64,000 nt of DNA, from NCBI GenBank assembly GCA_017979445.1, contig CM030706.1:13502967-13566966 (forward strand), read 5' to 3'. The notes beneath the pieces were generated by a model. It saw nothing but the letters and a program-made list of their open reading frames with translations. It was not told the origin of the DNA and searched no databases. The position numbers and the translations under genes were made by a program. Below, piece after piece: positions 55,874-64,000 of this stretch (position 1 is its first letter; each line of letters begins with the position of its first letter). The DNA is from Akebia trifoliata. Lineage: Eukaryota; Streptophyta; Magnoliopsida; Ranunculales; Lardizabalaceae.

Positions 55874-58375
55874 TGGATGAGGTTCCAAGTGATTATAAAT
55901 AAATCCACTTACTGATTTTTGTGGGAGGCCAAGAGAAAGAAAAGGAAATGGAGGTTAGATAGGGTGAGAAGGTAGAGCTCGACAATGCCGATAATATTGC
56001 CTTTTTCGTCAAGGTTTAACTCAGCTTCATTCGCTCTAGAACTTGATGGAAATGGGTTGAAACCCTTGGGTTGAAAAGTGGTTGTCGTTTGGGGTTTCTT
56101 AGAGAAGAAGAGAAATGAATGAAATAAAAGAAATCAGATTTCTTTATAACAAAGTTGAGGGCATACTTGTAATTTTCCCATAATTTTTAGTTTCGATCGT
56201 AATTTAACTACTCGGACTCGAAAATTGACAAGTGAGTATATCATTTCAAATAATTTTTCGTTGTGGACTTAACGGTGTCATCAAATCTTTTTTATTCTCG
56301 CTCTAACAAAATTCTATTATTTTGGGTTCTACTTAATGTGAAATTCGAGGATTTTATAATTCTTTCATCCGAACTTGAATTCGAACTTGCTTACAGGCTA
56401 ATGTATATATTTCGATCCTTTTGAATCTAATAACGAAGTCGATTTTTTTTAAAATTTATCATAACAATATTCGAGTATTTTACTCTAAGTCTCTCCTTCG
56501 ATAGTCTCCTCCAAATCTCATCATTTAATTTCTTCTAGATATGAGTTGAAAATCCAAGGTGTTACAGAATTCGAGTTCGGATGAAGAAGTTACAACATCT
56601 TTGAATTTCGTGTGAAGTGGGACCTAAAATGGTGAAAGTTCATTAGAACAAAAACTAGGAAAATTTGATGACATCATTAGGTTCGCAACGAAAATTATTC
56701 GAAATGGAATATTCATTTGAAATTTTCTGAGTCCGAATGGTCGAATTATCACCGAAAATATAAACAAGAGAAAATGCCAAAAATGTCCTCAGTCTTTATA
56801 AAAGAAAGTTAACTTCTTTTATTCTCATTGGTTCCCTTTTCTCTAAGAAATCAAATTAGCACCATTTTCCAAACCTAGGGTTTTAAACCATTCTCACCCT
56901 CAGTCATCGTGATCAAGTCCGCGTTGAACCTCGACGAAGAAGGCAATATTGTCGACGTCGTCGAGCTCCATGTTCTCATCCCATCCAACCTCTATTTCCT
57001 TTCTTTCCTTTTAGGCTTGCACTAAAAACCAACAATAGGGGTTTTGATTTTACCCACTTAGAGTTCCACCCAGTTTGAAGAAGAGTGATCCATCATTGTT
57101 GGAGGAGGAAGGACACCTCCATCGAGGGTTTAGCAACTAACCTGACCATTGGACCCCGAAGTCGTTTCAACCTTGAGTCCTTGCTGCCAACCTTTGATTT
57201 TCGAGTTAGTTAAGTATGTCCGACAACCACAACCAAGTAAAGGACATTCAATTCTTCGTAAAAACTATAGATTTTGAAAATGTGCATTTAGGTTTTTAAG
57301 AAAACTTATTGTTTATGTTTATAAATCGTAGAAATCACGTGTTTGATTTTAAATTCATGTTAGAATTAGAGATTTGATGTGTTTTTCCCAAGTTTTCACA
57401 ACAAACTCGTGGGTAGATCAAAGGGTTCGAAGAACGGATGAAAGATCAAAAAAATGGATAGAAAGATCAAAATTTCACGAATATGTTCAGTGTTGTCGAC
57501 AAGAGCTATCTATTCCACCGACACTTGTCGAAAGCCATTCTGTTGGTCCCACTAATAGAATCATGTTTCTGCCACCAATAGAACAGTTTGACCAAAACTG
57601 CTTCTGACTTTTGGGTTGCCTTCCTCATGACTTGTACATGATTTTTCACCCTTCATTTCATCAAAAATATTTAAGTTCCATTTACTTTAAGTTCTTTAAT
57701 GAAATTAAGATTTTTCCCCCATTTCAGAACAATGGGAATAGTTTCGAGATCCAAATCTCAAAGGATCAAAATCCAAATTTTGGTTTCAAGAACAAAATGT
57801 AGATTTCGCCGTTTTCGACAAATTTTCAAAATGTAATAACTTTCGGGTTACTTTGAATTAAGGTATGAAATTTATATGGTGTTAAATCTCATGCTTGAAG
57901 CTTTCATTTACAAAAAACCATTTTCAATTTTGAGAATTAAAAAAAATCATGTTTTTGACACTTAGCCAAATTTTGACCAGTTTTTATTGTTTTAACAGCT
58001 TCGGTCCCGTGCATCGTTAGGACCCCATTTTGAGTACACTTCGGTAGTTTTTCGATTGAATAACCAAAGTGACTTTGAAAGATTGAAAAGAAAATATTTG
58101 ATTTGAAAAGATGAAAAATGAGAATGTCAAAAAAATGGGAAAGGGATGAATCGGTAAAATGTCAGAGTCTACATTTTACATTGTATGTTGTATGTAAGTT
58201 GGTGAAAGAATATCCAGGTTATTAATGAAAGGGTTGCATGTTTATTTAAGATTATGTTAGTGCGTGCACTGAGTACTATTATTTTTTTTTAGGTCGAGGA
58301 GGTCACATTTGCATGATAGGAACTGGATATCTATTTTCAACCCTGTTCTGTTAATTTCTCTTTTGTTTTAAATGA

Positions 58376-58376
<1 letters not shown>

Positions 58377-58414
<38 letters not shown>
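58377..58414 (-). repeat. (AT)n microsatellite in LTR B
   Basis: Shorter counterpart of the AT run at 32385-32441 in LTR A. Confidence 0.92.
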
Positions 58415-58415
<1 letters not shown>

Positions 58416-59689
58416 CTATTTTGTGAGCTGTTAAAGGGTCTGTGAATGCTTGAAAGGATAGTGCGTCACATCATCCGGAGGGATGCACTATCCTGGGATA
58501 TACGGTAGGGACCACCAAGCTCATACATTGTATGGGACGCATATGAGAGTGGAGTCACAATTGGAATTTGGTTCCATTCCTTTCTTATCTTTACCAGTGA
58601 ACGTGTATTACAAAGGTGGTCGTATACGAATGGAATGTTATTTTGAGAATCACTTGCACGCCTGATAAGCATAGACGAAGATGATTGGTCAGTGATCACT
58701 AACAATCTAATAGTAGTCAAATGTTCTGACACATCGAAAAGAGATCCATTACTTACCATCATGTCAAACGACCAGCCTAAGCCGGATAAATGGTCCCGCA
58801 AGCGTGGTAAATAGCAACCAGCCACAAAATCAGGAACTACAATGTTATTGAGGAATATCATGTCCCGATTGGGAATGAAATCGTGAATCCCAACTCTTTA
58901 ATTCCAAAACTCCACCACTTGTACTATGTATCTATTGTTATATTTTGAAGTATAAACTGAAAAATACGTCTACTATTTCAATGTTGTCAACTATATTTGC
59001 ATAAGTCGAAAAATGTATACTGAGTATCGATGGTTGATGATATGTGAACTTTTAAACTGTTTAGTTGTTCATCCCTAGCAATATATACCACTTGATCATA
59101 TTTTATTCTGTAAAACCTTATATGTATTAAAATGTTCAGTATGTTATACTCGATCATGTTTAGGGAGGGTTATTAGTAAGAATTGGTTGTGGATTTACTG
59201 GATAACTCTCATTACTCACCCTTTCCTTCCTATTTTTTTTAGTTTCAGCACTTACAGTCACCGAGGCAGGCGTAAAGTCAATATATGAGGAGTATCTGGT
59301 CGGTTAGATCGACAATCAGAGTCTATTGCTTGGTGAGTACTAGGGCTACATCCCTTAGTGTTGTCAGGTTCATCCAGGATGTATATAGTCTTTGGATTGA
59401 GAATTTAGGTTTACGTTAGAGTGAGAGTATTTTGGTAAGCCTGTATATTGTTAAATTTTTTCCACTCTGATCTACTTACATGTTAAATGTAATTAGTCTT
59501 CCACTGTTGATTCTTGTATTTACATCTTTATATACAGGTTTTGTTATATATTGCATTATCAGGTTTTTGTGTTCCGTAGAATGCTAACATAAACAAAGGG
59601 GGCCATGTCCAAATTTCGAGGTGCCACCTAGTACCTTGAGACTTGACATTGGGTTTTGTGTTAGTATTTTGACGGGGAGCCACATTCAT

Positions 59690-60238
59690 CCCAGAAAAAA
59701 GGGTGACACATGGTGGCACGAACTTCTTTGGGATTTTTTCTATCAAGATCTCTATTGTAAAAGGAGATTTTTGAATTCCCCTGACAGCTTATGCTGCCAC
59801 TGTGCCAATATCTACACTCTTTATCGTCTCCTTCTCTTTTCAGATCATCTCTCTGATCTCCTCTCAAGATAAACCCATTATGGGCTATGCTCAAGTAGTA
59901 GCAGTAGTAACTTCTATTTCTCCCTCTCCCGTTCGGATCAACGGTTGATAATTTCCTTCAGCATTTGAGGCATGATCATCTCCAATAGGAAACTGAGGAT
60001 TTCTCGGTGGGAGATCTGGTCTTACTAGCTATTGATTCTCCAGAAGTTGACTCAGGTTTAATTTTGTTTGGCCAATTCATTAATTTTCTTCTGCATTTTC
60101 TTTTACTCATTCCTCATGGTTTCTAACATCGCTAAGATTTGAGCATCTGTAGTTAGTAGTACAGGTAGAGGTGCATCAACTTCGATGGTTCTAGTGGATC
60201 TCACCTATTGTTTCAACTGACATCAATATGCTATTGGG
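59690..60238 (-). pseudogene. gag N-terminus and leader of element T
   Basis: Minus strand. It shows TTDAQILAMLETMRNE, then KKMQKKINELAKQN (about 60060-60160), followed by the capsid approach SPFTIEILIEKIPKKFVPP (about 59720-59780). The sequence breaks at the LTR B insertion (59685-59689) and resumes at 30906. Several stops are present. Confidence 0.72.
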
Positions 60239-60256
60239 TTCTCACAGATGGTGTTA
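60239..60256 (-). other. Primer-binding site of element T
   Basis: On the - strand it reads TAACACCATCTGTGAGAA. It matches TGGCGCCGTCTGTGGGAA, which I recall as common in Tat/Retand-type elements, at 13 of 18 positions; all five differences are G to A. Confidence 0.6.
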
Positions 60257-60260
60257 GATT

Positions 60261-60695
60261 TGTGGGGTTAGATTCTGGTGAACGGTGCTGATGGACTCTG
60301 CCTCATGGATCTGAAGTCGCTCCTCCCACCTCCTTCCAAGTATCGACGCGGTACCTACCAATACTCTTCGACACTCAAGTTAGAGAGTAGCGAAATAATT
60401 AAATATACTGATTAGACCTTCAATCCATCAAAAGGTCCCTCCCTCAATGTTAATTGTGTTTTTTATTAATCTTCACTCCGAATTAGGGTTTTTCCTTCTC
60501 ACGGGAAGTGATCCCGAAGAACCCCTAATTCCTAGGATCCTAAACGGAATGGGGTTCTTCTAGATTTAATATGCGATACTGAGGAAATCTTGTCCGAGAT
60601 CTCTGGGCTTGACGTGTACATATCAAGATTAGGGGGCATTCTTTGACTAGGTCTGCCTTGCTTGGTAGACCTGGTCTTATTCAGTGATATGCTAC
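60261..60695 (-). repeat. 5' LTR (3' portion) of element T
   Basis: On the - strand the LTR ends ...AACCCCACA four bases before the PBS. Its upstream part is presumably beyond O3 and outside the window. No second copy is found. Confidence 0.55.
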
Positions 60696-62039
60696 TATAG
60701 ACATCCCATTTTTGCATCCGCGTAACTTGGCGATCCGTCACATGGTTGCTGTGGATTTCTAATGATGAGTCCAAAGAACTCGAAAGCTTATAAAAAGTCT
60801 ATTTCTAGTTCCCTCTGTCTTCTAATTTTATTATCTTCTTTCTCTTGACTACACGACATAGAATTACGCAAGCTTAGGATCGCTACACTTTCCACCAAAC
60901 TTTGCAAGCACGTACACATAGGTTCGGCACACATTTGGATAACTTAAAGACCGCACTATGCTAGAAAAATATGACTTCGAGACTTAGAAATAATCATATT
61001 GGGAGTGAAAGAAGTTTCATGCAAAAATTCACCAAAATAGACAAAAACTGATCAAATGATGAAAATACCCCTCATAAATTTTGGACTTCCGAAAAACTCC
61101 GAAAGTACCTTCATTGCCTTTACAATATGGTTTTGAGTCTAACAGGTCCCAAATCAATGAAATCAAAAAAATGAATGAAAAATTGCAAAAAGACCAAAAC
61201 GCCACTAGATGACTAGCTTGAACATAGAGACCTTGATTCTGAGGAAAATCAAAATAAAACAACCAACTTAAAAAATTTTAAATCGAAATAAAAATTAAAA
61301 TTCAAACGATCAACTTGAAAATTTTAAATCAATATTTGAACCAAAAATAAAATCAACCCATCAACATTTAAATTCAATCGATCAACCAACCAAAAATGAA
61401 ATCGACCAATCAACATTCAAATTAAAATTTGATCAACCAATTAAATTGAAATTAAATCCAATCGACCAATTAACATTGAAATCAAAATCCAATCAATCGA
61501 TCAAATTAAATTTAAAATTCAATCGACCAATCAATATTCAAATCAAAATGTAATCAACCAATATAATTGACATCTTAATTTAATCAACCAACCAAGATTG
61601 AAAAGTGAAACACAATTAACTTATCACATTAAAATCAAACCAAAATTAAAAATTAAAAAATTAATCCATCAATCAAAATTAAAAAAATGAAAGTTAATCA
61701 ATAATGATCTACTAGTGTACCACGTGTTGCGAATCATGGGATCATGGTCCCTTTGCTTATAAACTGAAAAAGAGAGATATTCTCTCTTTGGTTCGGTCAA
61801 AGAATAACCAAACAAAAAAGGTAAAGAATAAATAAACAAAAAACCAAAAAAGAAACAAATATAAAAAGAAAAAGGGAAATTAGTAACAAAAATGCTTATA
61901 AAAGGAGAGAGAGCTTTTTTTGAAAAGGGAAGTTGACATCTTTGAAACAACAAAAAATGAGGTTCAAAAGGAAAAGGCAAGAGACCCGACTGACTCCTCA
62001 TTCTTTAGCCAAGGTACGAAGCCCCTTTCTACCCTCATT

Positions 62040-62400
62040 TGCCTCTTCTCAGCCATTCAAAACAACACCACCTTGGTTCAAAACAGCCCCAGTATAACCC
62101 TCCATTAATAGCCCCCAAACGGCTCATTTACCTTTAGTTTTAGCACCATTATAGCCCCCATTATAACCCTCCATTAATAGCCCCCAAACGCCTCATTTAC
62201 CTTTAGTTTTAGCACCATTATAGCCCCCATTAATAGCCCCAAACACCCTTCCTTAGAACCCCCAACCTTGGTCCAAATAGCACCATTACGACCCTCCATT
62301 AACAGCTTCAAACGCTTCATTTACCTTTAGTTTCAGCACCTACAAACAACCTCCCCAACCTTCTACTAGCAGCCTCTCCATTAACACTCAACCACCATTC
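62040..62400 (+). repeat. ~73-bp repeats in O3 LTR
   Basis: The block CGGCTCATTTACCTTTAGTT followed by AGCACCATTATAGCCCC recurs about three to four times with decay. No gene is seen. Confidence 0.75.
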
Positions 62401-62659
62401 TAACTCTCTCTCTCACACCTACTTCCTTAAACTCTCTCTATTCTCTGGACAACAGACAGAAAGAAGGGAATAAAAAAAAATTAAAAAAAATTGATTTTTA
62501 ACGCTTCCACAAAAATTATCATCTCAACCTTTTCCTAGATTCTTTGGCGTCTCATGATATTTCGAGGCTTTTGAAGGTATCCAAGCATCCGATATTATTC
62601 GGTGAAGGTAAGTTTTTTATTTATTATTAAATCGACTCGTTGTTTTTTTTTGGTGTGTA

Positions 62660-63020
62660 TAGAAGTTTCGAAATCGATTTTTTAATAATATGCACATAGT
62701 CAACTCACTGATCTTTTGTGCACATTGGGGTTTAAAATTGATTTTTTTAGATGATATGTGTGTGAGTCGATTCACTAATTTTTTGTGCAAGTAAGAGTTT
62801 AAAATCGATTTTTTAATAATGTGGTTGTGAATCAAGTCATTGAGTTTATGTGCACATAAGGTTTAAAATCGATTTTTTTTTAAATAATATGCATGTGAAT
62901 CAAGTCACTAATTTTTTGTGCACATAGGAGGTTTAAAGTCATATTTTTTTTATTAACTTGCTATGTGAGTCAACTCACTGATTTTGTGTATATGGGGGAT
63001 TTAAAGTCGATTTTTTCCAT
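62660..63020 (+). repeat. ~78-bp tandem repeats in O3 LTR
   Basis: About five diverged copies, each with GTGTGAGTCAACTCACTG-like and TTTAAAATCGATTTTTT segments. Confidence 0.8.
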
Positions 63021-63807
63021 AAAATTGGCACGTGGCACTCTTAGCGATTCTTTGTCCTCCAAAGTAAAAGTGAAAAATGCATGCTCATCATTTTCTATTT
63101 TGAAAATTTCATATTTGCAAGTTGCTAATTTGAAAAGCCTATGTTCATAATGTCCATAGTTGAAAAATCCATACTCATAATTTTCTATCTTCGAAAATCA
63201 TTTTTGGAAATCTCTAATACGGATTCGTCATATCTGAATTTTTAAATGTTAGGAAAGTCATATCTAATAAATTTCTAATTTGGATAATTTCACATTCCTA
63301 ATTTAGAAATCTCACGTTTATAACTTCTAATTTAAAAACTTTCATGAATTCCTATTTTAGTTGGTATGGAAAATATTTGTGTATATGGATTTAGGATTGA
63401 AATATATTACCATGTGAACTTTCGAGCATAGGTTAGAATTGACGCTTTTTCAAATTTTCCCTTTTGTGTGGAATTCAAGAAATCATTAATATATGGGAAA
63501 TATTGGTCATAAGATTCGTTGAGCACATTCAAAATAATTTGATGATGATGGGATCCTAGATAGTTTGGATCGTAATAGATATTGATAATCTCAATCGGGC
63601 GGGTTCAATGCCTAAAATCTTTCGAAACCCGTAATCTGACCCGTTACCCTTTTTTCTTACTCGTGGACCTACCCGATCCATATTAGAGTTATCTTTGGTT
63701 CCTAGACATAAACTAGGTGGCAACTCCCTATTCCCTAAAAATTTTCAATTTACCAAAATCGGACCCCTATCCACTATTCAATGGAAAAAAAGTCAAGGTG
63801 ATTTTAG

Positions 63808-63825
63808 TGACGACTCTATTGGGGA
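63808..63825 (+). other. Primer-binding site of O3 (decayed)
   Basis: TGACGACTCTATTGGGGA matches the O2 PBS at 14 of 18 positions; all four differences are transitions. It sits one base after the LTR, as in O1 and O2. Confidence 0.7.
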
Positions 63826-64000
63826 TTTTAGGGTCAAATTGGACTCGATCCAAAAATATCCTTAGGTTGACTTTTCGCTTTAATCAACCCAATTGACTCA
63901 AAGAGACTCTTAGATTAGGCTAGATTTTGTTCTTTTTTCATTGGTGTGTGATTGGATGTAATCAATTGTTTATTTCTTTTCATTGGTTTGATGATTGAAT

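Larger units (their letters stand above)
31101..56566 (+). mobile_element. Solo LTR 'A' (plus), inserted in LTR B and itself interrupted
   Basis: Starts TGTGACGTCCCGCC at 31101 and ends AAGGTGTTACA at 56566. Its own sequence is 31101-33775, 45295-45384 and 55874-56566, about 3.45 kb net. Flanks are AAATT (31096-31100) and GAATT (56567-56571), a TSD with one mismatch. Long LTRs with TGTGA.. and ..GTTACA ends recall chromovirus LTRs of the Tekay/Del type, but no coding part is present to prove it. It hosts O2 and the Sirevirus. Confidence 0.85.
30912..59684 (-). mobile_element. Solo LTR 'B' (minus), interrupted by LTR A
   Basis: A long LTR read on the minus strand from 59684 (TGTGGCTCCCCGTC) to 56567, and continued from 31100 to 30912 (ending GGGGTATTATA, an altered GGTGTTACA). 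The net length is about 3.3 kb. The TSD TTCAT is at 30907-30911 and 59685-59689. It lies in the gag of T. No internal retrotransposon region remains. It is the same family as LTR A and aligns with A over its full length in inverted orientation. Confidence 0.85.
4481..60695 (-). mobile_element. Element T: old Tat-like Ty3/gypsy, split by nested insertions
   Basis: One minus-strand Ty3/gypsy element forms the frame of most of the window. Its own sequence is 60695-59690, 30906-26341, 21894-21638 and 4543-~4481; everything between is inserted. The order in its own direction is LTR, PBS, gag, protease, RT, RNase H, second RNase H, integrase and 3' UTR. The pieces join in sense across every insertion. 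The gag protein runs from 59690 into 30906, and the integrase runs from 26341 into 21894. All genes carry many stops. No 3' LTR is found on the left, where only about 60 bp remain before Athila-like sequence. The right limit is set by the O3 LTR. Confidence 0.8.
60696..63806 (+). repeat. 5' LTR of O3 (3.1 kb)
   Basis: Longer than the O1/O2 LTRs and very AT-rich. It contains AATCAACCAAT-type short repeats (about 61310-61680), repeats of a ~73-bp unit with CTCATTTACCTTTAGTTT (about 62060-62390) and a ~78-bp array with TTTAAAATCGATTTTTT (62660-63020). The R/U5 hairpin is at 63600-63631, and a CTAGGTGGCAACTCCC string lies near 63712. Confidence 0.75.
60696..64000 (+). mobile_element. O3: left end of a third Ogre-like element
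   Basis: Begins with TATAGACATCCCATTTTTGC, matching the O1/O2 LTR start TGTAGACACCCCATTTTTGC. About 3.1 kb later it shows the shared LTR features and a decayed tRNA-Arg PBS. The internal region starts at 63826 and leaves the window. The flanking five bases are GCTAC (60691-60695), a TSD that can only be tested outside the window. Confidence 0.78.

Noticed and set aside
58466..58861. A 131-codon ATG-started minus-strand ORF inside LTR B with a similar peptide in LTR A (32139-32330).
   Set aside because: The N-terminal half is not open in LTR A and the similarity is just LTR homology; no known domain.
30912..59684. A giant DNA transposon (MULE or foldback) with ~3-kb terminal inverted repeats.
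   Set aside because: The ends have 5-bp duplications, the inner copy has its own duplication, and the outer copy is interrupted exactly at the inner one. Two nested solo LTRs explain every boundary.

Overview
The window is plant nuclear DNA, almost certainly from an angiosperm and probably a eudicot. It consists almost entirely of transposable elements nested inside one another. No intact host gene is visible. The only host-type coding sequence is a decayed C2-domain gene fragment carried inside a CACTA transposon. The plant assignment rests on the element families: an Athila-like Ty3/gypsy, Tat/Ogre-like Ty3/gypsy elements with two RNase H domains and an extra ORF before gag, a Sirevirus-type Ty1/copia element primed by initiator tRNA-Met, and a CACTA element.

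Layout. (1) 1-~4480, + strand: decayed Athila-like gag-pol end (protease, RT, RNase H, integrase), then a fragment of a plant-transposon ORF. (2) ~4481-60695, - strand: one old Tat-like element, called T here. It is cut into pieces by later insertions. From right to left its parts are the 5' LTR (60695-60261), PBS, gag start (60238-59690), gag-protease-RT-RNase H-integrase (30906-26341), integrase C-terminus (21894-21638) and a short stub (4543-~4481).

Insertions into T, with target-site duplications (TSDs) read directly: Ogre-like element O1 (4549-21632, + strand, TSD CCTAG); a CACTA transposon (21895-26337, TSD TTT) in the integrase; a - strand solo LTR 'B' (30912-59684, TSD TTCAT) in gag; and probably a second Ogre-like element O3 (60696 to beyond the window) in the 5' LTR. 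The CACTA carries a further solo LTR (22603-23796, TSD AGATT) and the C2 gene fragment. Solo LTR B is split by a + strand solo LTR 'A' of the same family (31101-56566, TSD AAATT/GAATT). LTR A is split by a young non-autonomous Ogre-like element O2 (33776-45294, TSD GGTGC) and by the Sirevirus (45385-55873, TSD TGGAT).

How the parts work together. O1 has the full Ogre-type gene set (ORF1, gag, protease, RT, two RNase H domains, integrase), but every gene is broken. O2 keeps LTRs, a perfect tRNA-Arg PBS, a leader block, 3' structures and a gag ORF, but has lost ORF1 and nearly all of pol. Its LTRs are almost identical, so it was probably mobilised recently by enzymes supplied in trans. The sequences shared by O1 and O2 outside the genes are therefore good candidates for cis-acting signals: the ~750-bp leader block, LTR hairpins, covarying 3'-UTR hairpins and the polypurine tract. 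The covarying hairpins and the gene-carrying CACTA are the most interesting items. All boundaries and similarities were judged by eye.
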